From Fervidobacterium sp. UBA5837 (lineage in GTDB: Bacteria; Thermotogota; Thermotogae; Thermotogales; Fervidobacteriaceae), in contig DJGV01000010.1 in NCBI GenBank assembly GCA_002432805.1, positions 124,001 to 188,000 of the forward strand: a stretch of DNA of 64,000 bases, read 5' to 3'. The position numbers and the translations under genes were made by a program. Numbering within the stretch: position 1 is the stretch's first letter; each line of letters starts with the position of its first letter. The notes beneath the pieces are model-generated. The model ran no database searches. It saw nothing but the letters and a program-made list of their open reading frames with translations, and was not told the DNA's origin. Positions 44,206 to 53,441 of the stretch are shown here, piece after piece.

Positions 44206-46497
44206 TCACTTCCTTACCTCGACGATTTTCCAACTCAACGGTGCTATCTTGTTGTTCTCGAATTCTTTCTCACTTTCCGTGTAATTTACACACAAGTAAT
44301 CTCCGTCTTCATACTTTACAACGACGAATCCTTCTTGCAATGTGCGCCTATCTACTATCTTTTGCCCCAAGAATCTGCTCAATGCAGAGTTAATTTCTTT
44401 GTATATATCTATTATCTCTTGTTTCCAGTCGTAGAACTGCGACGAATATATATCACTGATTCCAGTATCTTTCAACTCGAAATTGTTGAGCTCTGTCAAG
44501 GTGAAAGATGGATAAGCACCGTATTCTATGCACTTCAAGACATCTTCACGTGAGTAAAAGCTCAAGTTCATCGGAGGGGCAAAGTACGGTACACTCCCTT
44601 TAAGTATTATCTGCAAAAATGGTACTGTGTCAGTTAAGAATAGATATTGACCGTTGTTTACTGGGATATCGTAGATTGCATCTGCATATTGCCAGGCGTA
44701 ATCGTGAGGTGCTTTCATGGCAACGAAATTCAGACTAGTCTGCAATTTCTGTAACGTCTTCATCGATTGATTCTTTATGTAATCTCTTGGATAGCTATTA
44801 TCGTACCTGTTATCGCTGTACAATGTTGATGCAAAATCCGCAAGTGCCACATTTTCGATCGAATTGTTCTTGTAGAACTCTATCTTCTGCGTCAACTTTT
44901 CTATTGCCAAGTAGGAGTTGAAATAGTAAGTCTTGTTGAACAATATTGTCTTATCGTCCCTCTCTTCCAAAATGGGTGCTTGCGATAGGTTTATACCAAC
45001 CTCGTACGCCCGAAGGTTCAGTTGCCTTTCTGTAACCTTCTTGAATGCATCGACAAAGTACAACTTAATGTTTTCTGCTCTTGAAAATTCAAAGAGTTTC
45101 TCTCTCTGCTCAGCATTGAAAACCTTGTCTTCAAACCCATACTCTGAGACCTTGTAGCCACTCTTTCCACCCTTTTGCCAACCGTCTATGAAGAGTAGTA
45201 TGTTATTTACTCCAGCACTTTTCAGTTGTTTTACATAATCGATAATTGCATCGACCGTTGTCACGTTCTTCACATTGTATGATAAGATACCACTTTCGAC
45301 GTCAGAGAGGATAAAATAAAGCATTACTGGTACATCTTTATCTCCTACAATAGTAGTCTCGTTCTTACCCTTTGTGTAATTTCCCTTAAGGTAATTTGCA
45401 AATCCGATGTATGAAGCATCATTACCGTTGAAAAATGTGTATTCTACCCTTGCATTGAATACATTCTTGTCTTTTTGAGGTACTTGGATACCTGCGCCAC
45501 TTCTACTTGTCCGTTGTGTATATTTCTGCCTGTATATGAACTTTATGGTACCCCATGTGTATTTCGATATGATTCCGCTTGGATATGCCACAACACTTGA
45601 GAATTCTGCACCATTTTTTGCGGTAATCAAAAATCCATTGGCATTTTCTGCATGGACGATGCCAAGTGCAGAAATCAATATTTGTGGCGGTTCAACTGCG
45701 AAATCGTTCGGTCTCTTCGCTTTTAGATCGTTTACTTCGAACATATCATCGATGCCACCGTCTTTGCCATATACCTTTCTTTCGTACGGTGCAAGGTAGT
45801 GTGCAGCATTTGAAAATCTCATGAGTGCACCGTTACCATCTGGAATGAATACGTACCCATCGACTTCTTTTTCTCTCACGGCACCGAGAAATGGCATGAA
45901 CATAACGGTTGCAAGCGAGTATTCCGAACCTTCGACTATGGCATTAGGAAGCAGTTCAAACGTTAATTGAGTCCCAGTGAGCGACATCTTGAATGTGAGC
46001 GTAATGCCTACTGACTGGAATGCTACCTTGTACGTTATACTGTTTCCATTTTTCTTGTATTCTTTCAGTACATCGGTAGCACCACTACCAACTGCCTTCA
46101 ATATGCCGCCTTTGTCAAAGACCTCTATAGCTACTATTGAGCTTGCTATACCACTCCATGTCTGATTGAACTCATTTGTCTTACTCGTATCTACCGTGCC
46201 CCAAACATAACCTGTTTTCTTATTTACTATGCGAATTGATAGGTCACTATCTCTTTGCCAGATTTCAAGGTATTCATTTTCCAAAATCTTAGTATGTCCC
46301 ATGACATCTCTTATCTGCTTGATTGTAGCACTCGGCAATATGTCAGGTCTACTGAATCTATTTGATGTGTAGTGCTGAGAAAACGCAGCAGACGGCAAAA
46401 AGACAATTGATGCAAATATCATGAATAATATGGATGATACAATGGAGTTATCGCGCACATTTTTTAGATTAACAGAAAGATTAGCCAAATCTAACAC
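44206..46497 (-). CDS. DUF5696 exported protein (possible glycoside hydrolase fold)
   Basis: A 763-residue protein with an N-terminal hydrophobic segment (SIVSSILFMIFASIVFLPSAAFS), so exported. Residues about 70-270 read as a beta-sandwich (YLEIWQRDSDLSIRIVNKKTGYVWGT, DGYVFIPDGNGALMRFS). Residues about 400-640 read as an alpha/beta barrel (TTVDAIIDYVKQLKSAGVNNILLFIDGW, NIKLYFVDAFKKV). The end is beta-rich. This matches the uncharacterised DUF5696 family, often next to sugar permeases. A hydrolase or sugar-binding role is inferred from fold layout only. GTG 46497 follows AGGAGG; overlaps the previous gene by 17 bp. Confidence 0.8.
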   Translation of the reverse strand: MLDLANLSVNLKNVRDNSIVSSILFMIFASIVFLPSAAFSQHYTSNRFSRPDILPSATIKQIRDVMGHTKILENEYLEIWQRDSDLSIRIVNKKTGYVWGTVDTSKTNEFNQTWSGIASSIVAIEVFDKGGILKAVGSGATDVLKEYKKNGNSITYKVAFQSVGITLTFKMSLTGTQLTFELLPNAIVEGSEYSLATVMFMPFLGAVREKEVDGYVFIPDGNGALMRFSNAAHYLAPYERKVYGKDGGIDDMFEVNDLKAKRPNDFAVEPPQILISALGIVHAENANGFLITAKNGAEFSSVVAYPSGIISKYTWGTIKFIYRQKYTQRTSRSGAGIQVPQKDKNVFNARVEYTFFNGNDASYIGFANYLKGNYTKGKNETTIVGDKDVPVMLYFILSDVESGILSYNVKNVTTVDAIIDYVKQLKSAGVNNILLFIDGWQKGGKSGYKVSEYGFEDKVFNAEQREKLFEFSRAENIKLYFVDAFKKVTERQLNLRAYEVGINLSQAPILEERDDKTILFNKTYYFNSYLAIEKLTQKIEFYKNNSIENVALADFASTLYSDNRYDNSYPRDYIKNQSMKTLQKLQTSLNFVAMKAPHDYAWQYADAIYDIPVNNGQYLFLTDTVPFLQIILKGSVPYFAPPMNLSFYSREDVLKCIEYGAYPSFTLTELNNFELKDTGISDIYSSQFYDWKQEIIDIYKEINSALSRFLGQKIVDRRTLQEGFVVVKYEDGDYLCVNYTESEKEFENNKIAPLSWKIVEVRK

Positions 46498-48571
46498 GGT
46501 AGATGACCTCCTGTACTATGGAATATATCAGATCATAGAACTGACTCCAGAGCATGTATATCAACGATGCAATGAAGACTATTATGATGATCCAAAATAT
46601 CGTCAGCAATATGTTCCATACAGTGCCCATAACCGAGACGTTGTGCAGCTCTTTTATCACGATGAATACATTTACCGCACACCAAGAGATAACTAAGAAC
46701 GTTAGAAATTGCAGTATGAAAATCTCGTTGAGCGTTAGAAAATGTGTCAATAGAGTGGCTATAGGCTGTATGACTATGAATGGTGAGAGTGCATACGCTG
46801 TCACACGATAAATCTGAGATAAAGTTCCCTCGCCATCGGTTATAGAACTGACCAGATTGTTTGAGATCACCCAAAGCATTGCTGGCAGCATGGTAATCAA
46901 GAATACGTATCCAACTGTTGTGTTTGAAGCATCTTGCGAGAATATGTATCCTTGGCCGAACGTATTCAACACCGCTACGGCAAAGAAGAGCCCGTAAACG
47001 ATCGTTGCCGAGAGGTTTGTTGTCCTTTCCTTTCTCTTTATGTAATAGACACCATCGATTGGATGTCTGAGGAATGTGAACATGTACATCACATCTTTAA
47101 GCAACTTGAACCTAGTCGTTCTTTCCTTCTTCACTCTATTCTTTCTAAGTAATGGTAAAAGTTCAAAGAGTGCATATATAACGACAAAGAGTACCAAGAA
47201 GATAGTCGCATTTCCTTCGAGAAATTTATTTCTTATCTCCCAATATGCATCGGAGTATTCTTCTCGCTCGTCTGCAATTTTGAAATGGAGAGCTGCTTGC
47301 TCGTAATCACCTTCTTGGAAATATGCTTTCCCCAATCCCAAGTGTGCAATCTTTGAATATCCATCGTATTTGAGCACATCTTCCCACTTCTGCTTACTAT
47401 CTGAATACTTGCCATCACTGAATAATATGAGCGCTTTATGAATCTCGTTTGTGTAAAGCGTCGGAACGAATACGTGCACCAATCCACGTTCAGAATCTAA
47501 GACGTAGAGATTGTCATTCTCATCAACGCATATGCCAGAAACAACTGTGAAGTAACCATTTCTTTCAGAAGATATAGCCCTACCACCGAGTGAGAAGAGT
47601 AAGTTACCTTCTCTATCGTATTCATATATCAAGCCCGTTTCGGTAACCGCTATGATTCTACCATCGTTTGCTATTGTGATATCAACGAAATTTGGCTCGT
47701 CTACCATTCTCATATTTGCCGACTTTGTCAAGATGTTCGTACCTATCGTATTGTGTTTCTTTATCGCATTACCTGAAACGGATCTAGTTGTCGTGTATAT
47801 CAATCCCTTTGTATCTATTGCAAGATTGTTGTACGGTCTTGGAATCCTCAAGAGCAGTTGACTCCTTTGCTCACTTGTAAAGAATATGTCTTGAAATTTT
47901 TGAAGCCACGATAGATTGACCGTGTTAGAACCGAAGAATCCCAAGAAATCTCCTTCACGGCTGAGTTGTATAATCCCTTCTGCAGTACCCTCGCTTACAA
48001 TGTATAGATTTCCCCTCTTGTCGACAACAACTTTCTTAGGCATGTAATTTGTGTTTACACCGAATAGAATACTATTTGGCCTTGTATATTGCCTTATCAA
48101 TGTCCCACTTTCATCGAATAGATAGACTGCCTGAGCACTCGAATCTGCAACGTATATGTTATTATTGTCGTCTACGAATACTCCTTCAGGGGTAAAGAGT
48201 ATATCCTGACCAATTAACTGGATGTTGCCTGTTGCCAAATCGTATACTACGATTCTGAAGTTCCCAGAATCTGCGATGTAAAGCTTTGAACCTTTGTAAA
48301 ATATGTCCTTTGGGTAATAGAGGTCAAGGTCAGCAAAGAGCACCTTACTGACCAAATAGGCATCTTGTGATTTTTTCCATTCGTTGTCTTGAGTCAATGT
48401 ATAAGTGTAGAACGTTGAATTTGCCGTACTCAAAGCGATCGAAGGAATCACGGTGAGTAGTGACAATATCACCGTTATGGTCAGTTGTCCTATTCTGGAG
48501 TACTTGAAAAATTTGAGAAAAACATCAAATTGCAAAGTCCCCTTATCGTGTTCATTCTTGTGCGTACTCAT
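46481..48571 (-). CDS. NHL-propeller, TPR and Yip1-domain membrane protein
   Basis: A protein of about 696 residues. After one helix (RIGQLTITVILSLLTVIPSIALS) comes an extracytoplasmic NHL-type beta-propeller (repeats such as PKDIFYKGSKLYIADSGNFR, PEGVFVDDNNNIYVADSSAQ, CVDENDNLYVLDSERG). Then a TPR-like helical stretch (AHLGLGKAYFQEGDYEQAALHFKIAD), a transmembrane helix, and a C-terminal Yip1-type five-helix domain (LRHPIDGVYYIKRKERT, then LITMLPAMLWVISNNLVSSITDGEGTL). Function unknown; it may sense or scaffold the neighbouring transporter. Start uncertain between ATG 48571 and 48592. Confidence 0.8.
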   Translation of the reverse strand: MSTHKNEHDKGTLQFDVFLKFFKYSRIGQLTITVILSLLTVIPSIALSTANSTFYTYTLTQDNEWKKSQDAYLVSKVLFADLDLYYPKDIFYKGSKLYIADSGNFRIVVYDLATGNIQLIGQDILFTPEGVFVDDNNNIYVADSSAQAVYLFDESGTLIRQYTRPNSILFGVNTNYMPKKVVVDKRGNLYIVSEGTAEGIIQLSREGDFLGFFGSNTVNLSWLQKFQDIFFTSEQRSQLLLRIPRPYNNLAIDTKGLIYTTTRSVSGNAIKKHNTIGTNILTKSANMRMVDEPNFVDITIANDGRIIAVTETGLIYEYDREGNLLFSLGGRAISSERNGYFTVVSGICVDENDNLYVLDSERGLVHVFVPTLYTNEIHKALILFSDGKYSDSKQKWEDVLKYDGYSKIAHLGLGKAYFQEGDYEQAALHFKIADEREEYSDAYWEIRNKFLEGNATIFLVLFVVIYALFELLPLLRKNRVKKERTTRFKLLKDVMYMFTFLRHPIDGVYYIKRKERTTNLSATIVYGLFFAVAVLNTFGQGYIFSQDASNTTVGYVFLITMLPAMLWVISNNLVSSITDGEGTLSQIYRVTAYALSPFIVIQPIATLLTHFLTLNEIFILQFLTFLVISWCAVNVFIVIKELHNVSVMGTVWNILLTIFWIIIIVFIASLIYMLWSQFYDLIYSIVQEVIYRVRFG

Positions 48572-48608
48572 CAAACAAGCACCTACCATCATCTCAGTTT
48601 GATCAACT

Positions 48609-49481
48609 TCATTTCAGTCCAGAGTAAGCCATCGTATTCATGACTTTCGACTGCATGAAGATGAATATGACCAAATTAGGTATAAATATGAGCAAAGAAC
48701 CTGCCGCTGCCATGCCTTGCCCCAAGAGTGTGTTACCAGTTGACGATGTCAAGGAGTTAATTAAGAATGAGAAGGTCCTCAGGTTTTCGTTGTTTATATA
48801 GTAGACTCCTGCTTCGGTACTGTTCCACACGGTTTGGAACGTTAGTATACCTACCGTAGCCATAGCAGGTGCAACCATCGGTGCGATGATCTTTCTCACC
48901 AATTGAAAATCACTCGCACCGTCGATTCGCGCTGCATCGATTATTTCATCTGGCACTTGATCAATGAACTGCTTCAGCAAGAATACTACAACTGGCGCTG
49001 CTATCACCGTGAGGAAGTTTATTGAAAATGTATCTAATAGTCCCAAACCTTGTATGACGAAATATCTTGGTATCACTACGGCCGTTGGTACAAACATCAG
49101 TGCAAGATTGTTAATCGTAAATATGATCTGCTTTGCCTTGAAATTTTTCTTCGAGAGTGCGTAGGCTGCAAAGAGTGCAATCCAGCGTGTCGCAATGACC
49201 GCAATGATTGCTGCCACTATGCTGTTTATGAGATACCTCGATACAGGTACATTTGAAGATGATGTGAAATTGAAGAGTTCGACAAAGCTATCCAATGAGA
49301 ACTTCCTTGGAAAGAAACGTGGTGGATACAAGAAAAGTTCGTTGATTGGTTTGAACGCATGAAATATGATGAACAGTATTGGTAAAAGTGAGAAAACAAC
49401 GATCGGTGCAAGGATTATGTAGAATTTTATCTGGCTTTTATGGAAGTACTTTGGGTTCGTTCCCGTCCTGAATTTGCTCAT
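48609..49481 (-). CDS. Sugar ABC transporter permease (MalG-like, second pair)
   Basis: A protein of about 290 residues, six helices. KFYIILAPIVVFSLLPILFIIFHAFKPINELFLYPPRFFPR at the start and EAA loop IIDAARIDGASDFQLVRKIIAPMVAP. I chose ATG 49481 after GGGGAGGGAG; a frame open to 49550 would overlap the neighbouring permease. Located 25 bp after its partner. Confidence 0.92.
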   Translation of the reverse strand: MSKFRTGTNPKYFHKSQIKFYIILAPIVVFSLLPILFIIFHAFKPINELFLYPPRFFPRKFSLDSFVELFNFTSSSNVPVSRYLINSIVAAIIAVIATRWIALFAAYALSKKNFKAKQIIFTINNLALMFVPTAVVIPRYFVIQGLGLLDTFSINFLTVIAAPVVVFLLKQFIDQVPDEIIDAARIDGASDFQLVRKIIAPMVAPAMATVGILTFQTVWNSTEAGVYYINNENLRTFSFLINSLTSSTGNTLLGQGMAAAGSLLIFIPNLVIFIFMQSKVMNTMAYSGLK

Positions 49482-49506
49482 GTGCATCTCCCTCCCCAGC
49501 TCAATC

Positions 49507-50388
49507 TCAATCTCTTTCCCCGAATATTCTCCATGCAAGACGCGAGGCAATCCAGATGATCACCAGGAGAAAAACGGATAATGCAGCAACGTAACCCATT
49601 TCATATCTCGAAAACGCATAGTCATCTATGTGGTTAGTGATGAGCTGACCAGCGTATTCAGGTGTTGGGTTCGAGTCTGTAAGTGCCACACCTATACCCG
49701 CTGAAGTGAACGTGTACACTATCGACATCACTGCACCAAAGAGCATTTGAGGTCTCATCAGTGGTATTGTGACGTATATGATTTCTTGGAGTCTGTTCTT
49801 CACTCCATCTATCCTTGCTGCCTCGTAGAATGATTCATCTATATTGAGCAGACCTGCCAACATGGCCAAGAATCCAATTCCCATACTGCCCCACAAAGAG
49901 ACGATGATCATTATGTTCAACAGGTAATCTGGTGATTGAAGCCACTGAATCGGCTTACTGATAAATCCCAAATTCAGAAGTATACTGTTCAGATAACCAT
50001 TCTGATCTCCGCTAAATATTACTTTCCACAAAACACTCATCGTCGTACCAGCAGTTAGAGATGGTGAATAGATGATCAATGCAATAATCGTTCTTGGTAT
50101 CCTTGTTAGTTGCGCAACTAACCAAGCAAGGATAAACGAAAGTAGATATCCTCCAACTCCCACTATTAATGAGAATTTGATCGTATTGGGCAGGACTTTT
50201 TGCATGAAGATTTCGTCCCTTGTGAATAGACTTATGTAATTTTGCACCCCAATGAACCTCGGTGGTTGAATCGTATTGAAATATGTGAAAGACTGAAAGA
50301 TGGCGATACCAACCGGTAAGGCTATGAAAAGTGCAAAGAGTGTCAGATATGGTGTCAACATTACCCAATGACTTCTGGATTTTCTCAT
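49507..50388 (-). CDS. Sugar ABC transporter permease (MalF-like, second pair)
   Basis: A 293-residue permease beginning MRKSRSHWVMLTPYLTLFALFIALPVGIAIFQSFTYF. EAA loop FYEAARIDGVKNRLQEIIYVTIPLMRP. The start overlaps the stop of the 979-residue protein (ATGA), so the binding protein and this permease are translationally coupled and probably work together. Confidence 0.92.
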   Translation of the reverse strand: MRKSRSHWVMLTPYLTLFALFIALPVGIAIFQSFTYFNTIQPPRFIGVQNYISLFTRDEIFMQKVLPNTIKFSLIVGVGGYLLSFILAWLVAQLTRIPRTIIALIIYSPSLTAGTTMSVLWKVIFSGDQNGYLNSILLNLGFISKPIQWLQSPDYLLNIMIIVSLWGSMGIGFLAMLAGLLNIDESFYEAARIDGVKNRLQEIIYVTIPLMRPQMLFGAVMSIVYTFTSAGIGVALTDSNPTPEYAGQLITNHIDDYAFSRYEMGYVAALSVFLLVIIWIASRLAWRIFGERD

Positions 50389-53324
50389 TTTATTTCACCT
50401 TCTTTGAAAAAGTCCTCTATGCTTCTGAATTGCATCTTTCTAACGATTTTGCCGCCCTTCAAGTATCCAAATTCAATGAGTTTTCTCTCCATCTCTCTGT
50501 TGATTATCTTTATAGACTTATCAACAGCCACTCTCAAGTTCTCACCTTGCAATACTACTCTGTTCCACACGTTGCTAATTTCCCTTTCCGTCATGTAACT
50601 TGCTGGATGTCTCTGTACTTCCTTTATCCATCTCCATTGCTCAAGTATCACCGATTTATGCGATTCTGGGATGAATGTAATCTCCTTGAAGGCAGATATG
50701 TTTGCCGTGTTCCAAAGGTAATCTGGTCCGTAACGGGAGACAAGTGTATTTGAGAACTTCACTTGAGTATCCTTGGAAAGCCACCATTTTAGGAACTCCC
50801 AAGCTTCTTCTTTCTTCGTTGAATCTTTGAATATTACACCTGCCCTATCACTTGCAACTTGGTATCGCAAAATCTCGCCATCTTTGTAGACACCGGGCGA
50901 TGGTGCAATATCCCAAAGACCGTATATTTCATCAGCCGCATTTGTCAATAGCAAATAGGTACCGAAATCTGCCACACCTATAGGTATCCTTCCGTATCTG
51001 AATTCGTTGTAAAAATTTGCAACGTATTCCGGAACACCGTAGATACTGTAGAGATCAGTCATCAACTCTAAACCTTTCAATGTTTCCTCACTGTTTATTG
51101 CAGTCGACATACCATCTTTTGAATAGAGCGTTCCGTCGTTCTGGAAGATGAAGGGTGCTGTGACATGGAAATACTTTTGAGAGGAAGCAGATAATGGTAT
51201 GTAAAAGTTCATGCCCCTTCTTTGAAGTTCAGGCAATATCAATTTCACATCGTTCCAAGTTTGTGGAACTGGCAAATTAAGCCTTTGGAATATATCCTTC
51301 CGATAGAACAACACATAGAAGCCTTGAGTCTCAGTCACACCGTAGATGCCATCTTCGTAGATGAATGGTGTAAGCGTCTGGATGTTGTAATCATTGGAGA
51401 TGTACTCTTTGAAATCAGGAAATTGTAGTAAATCAGTTACGGCTCCTCTCAAGGCAAGTTCGTAAGGTAACCAGTTACTAAGCCCGAGTGCCACATCCGG
51501 CGTGGTCTTTGCCGCGGCGGAGAAGATTACCTTCTGTTCGCTGGGCATTGTCGAAAGTCTCACGTTTATACCTGTTTTTTCGTAGAAGTCGGTATCGACC
51601 AAGTACTGCATAGTTTCAACCAACTGTACAGGTCTATTGACCCAGACCGTTAGTTCACCACTCTTGGAATCGCTCTTTTTGACATATGTTGAATATGGGT
51701 CAGTTCTATTCATCAAGGACAATCTCAACTTTTCAAGTTCAACAAACCCCGCAACCATAAACGAACCATGTGGTACATCAACCGTTGTACCTGCAGGATG
51801 TATGTATATCTCATCGATGCCCATGGGCTGACTGCGCAATGCAGTTATGAGATTTGAGACTCTCTGTGCAATCGATGAATCACCCTCACTGATGGAATCG
51901 AGATAAAATGGCAAACGCTCGGGCTCTTTCAATATCTTGTCTATCGTACTTGCAGCCACCTTCAAATCGCTGATGTGGCCTGTTGCACCAACGCCCAGTT
52001 TTTCGATGAGTAAATTGTACTGTGTCATCAACTTATCCGATATATTTTGCAAATCCACGAGCACAGTAGGTAAATACTGTTCTATATTCCAAGTCCTGTT
52101 CGGATCAAGGTTGTGACCAACCAACATTCTTATCGATATACCTATATCTTGAATTTGCTTCAGTATCCTTTGAAGTTCCAAGATCGCTGATTTGTATACA
52201 CCCGTGTCAACTTCAAAGCTCAATACGTGCCAACCCTTTTCTAACCATAATTTCACCGGCTTACCATTCAAAGAAAGCGTTGCCAATCTCCAAAACTGAC
52301 CAGTATAATCAAATGGATAATCCTGCAATTCAGCAAATGGGCTTTGTCCATCGATTTCTATGTTCCTGTAGACAGGTACACCTTTGTTTTCCGATTGTTT
52401 GTAATTCAACGAAATCGAGTAAAATCCAGGATTATCGACATAGAACGTCCACAAAATTTTCTGACCAGGTAGATTGAATGTGCTTTCCAAAATAGCATTT
52501 ATCCTTCTCTTATTGACTTGAAATGGCCTTACACTTGAAGAGGATACATAGCCTATGTTTATCAAGAAATCGCTTTTTGTCGTAGGCTTTTCTGCATCGA
52601 TCATTATCACTTTTTCAGATTGATTCGATGAACTATCCTTCCCTTCAAATTCGTTCAGGTAATCTGCGTACGTCTTCAACTGACCTTTACGTGCAAATAT
52701 GACGTTGTAAATTACCAACGCAGATGAATTGTTTCTTATGGATACTCTGAAATTGCCCTTCGGAAGCTGAATTGTGATTGGTTCTGCAGAAAGGCGATCT
52801 GCAGGTAATACTTTATCAACTGTCAATTCTTCATACGCATTTTGCTCAGGTACCACTTCGTTTTCATATCTATCAAACTGGAAATTCAGCGTCTTGTAGG
52901 TAGAGTAATTGTTCAACCGACCTTCCAACACGTAAAGTTGCTTGTAAGTCCCGTTATCTTGCAACTGATCTATCTGCAGTGATACACTTCCGTAATTCAG
53001 AGAATTCAAAACTTTGTAAGCCATATATATCTCATAAATACCATTATTTTCAATTTGGAAATCATCAACGATAGAAGCATTCGTTTCAATGGTATTTCCA
53101 CTGAAATTGATGAAGACATTATCAGAACTAGCTTTGAAATAGGACAATTCTGTATCAAAATATTGTGCGATCGAGTCGTCTGTTGATACGATGTTAGATT
53201 GAGAGTAACTGGTACTTTCTGATTGCAACTTGGCTAAGTTTTTGTACTGAAAATATCCGACGAAATAAACGACTAAGATTACTGCCAAAGCTGCGATTAT
53301 CGGCCAGTAAATGAACTTCCTCAT
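50385..53324 (-). CDS. Membrane-anchored fusion: beta-sandwich modules plus family-1 solute-binding domain
   Basis: A 979-residue protein. An N-terminal helix (YWPIIAALAVILVVYFVGYF) has no lipobox or clear cleavage site, so it probably anchors the protein. Residues about 60-470 look like two CBM-like beta-sandwiches (FINFSGNTIETNASIVDDFQIENNGIYEIYMAY; LPGQKILWTFYVDNPGFYSISLNY). A helical stretch follows. From about residue 560 there is an extracellular solute-binding domain (KTTPDVALGLSNWLPYELALRGAV, YGVTETQGFYVLFYRKDIFQRLNLPVPQTWNDV, KKEEAWEFLKWWLSKDTQVKFS). More than twice the usual binding-protein length. Coupled to the next permease. Confidence 0.85.
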   Translation of the reverse strand: MRKFIYWPIIAALAVILVVYFVGYFQYKNLAKLQSESTSYSQSNIVSTDDSIAQYFDTELSYFKASSDNVFINFSGNTIETNASIVDDFQIENNGIYEIYMAYKVLNSLNYGSVSLQIDQLQDNGTYKQLYVLEGRLNNYSTYKTLNFQFDRYENEVVPEQNAYEELTVDKVLPADRLSAEPITIQLPKGNFRVSIRNNSSALVIYNVIFARKGQLKTYADYLNEFEGKDSSSNQSEKVIMIDAEKPTTKSDFLINIGYVSSSSVRPFQVNKRRINAILESTFNLPGQKILWTFYVDNPGFYSISLNYKQSENKGVPVYRNIEIDGQSPFAELQDYPFDYTGQFWRLATLSLNGKPVKLWLEKGWHVLSFEVDTGVYKSAILELQRILKQIQDIGISIRMLVGHNLDPNRTWNIEQYLPTVLVDLQNISDKLMTQYNLLIEKLGVGATGHISDLKVAASTIDKILKEPERLPFYLDSISEGDSSIAQRVSNLITALRSQPMGIDEIYIHPAGTTVDVPHGSFMVAGFVELEKLRLSLMNRTDPYSTYVKKSDSKSGELTVWVNRPVQLVETMQYLVDTDFYEKTGINVRLSTMPSEQKVIFSAAAKTTPDVALGLSNWLPYELALRGAVTDLLQFPDFKEYISNDYNIQTLTPFIYEDGIYGVTETQGFYVLFYRKDIFQRLNLPVPQTWNDVKLILPELQRRGMNFYIPLSASSQKYFHVTAPFIFQNDGTLYSKDGMSTAINSEETLKGLELMTDLYSIYGVPEYVANFYNEFRYGRIPIGVADFGTYLLLTNAADEIYGLWDIAPSPGVYKDGEILRYQVASDRAGVIFKDSTKKEEAWEFLKWWLSKDTQVKFSNTLVSRYGPDYLWNTANISAFKEITFIPESHKSVILEQWRWIKEVQRHPASYMTEREISNVWNRVVLQGENLRVAVDKSIKIINREMERKLIEFGYLKGGKIVRKMQFRSIEDFFKEGEIK

Positions 53325-53398
53325 CTAGTGGGCACCTCCTGAAAAAGAACGTGAGCTAAAAATTTAAAGAGTGTATAGAAAAAGACATAAAATTCAAA

Positions 53399-53424
53399 GG
53401 AGAGGCGAGGCTCCTCGCCTCTCC
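53399..53424 (-). terminator. Hairpin between the two solute-binding-protein genes
   Basis: Perfect GGAGAGGCGAGG / CCTCGCCTCTCC inverted repeat with a 2-base centre, just after the binding-protein stop (53442), followed by TTTGAATTTT on the minus strand. Probable partial terminator or mRNA stabiliser giving more binding protein than downstream products. Confidence 0.65.
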
Positions 53425-53441
53425 AAAGTGAAAATGTGATA

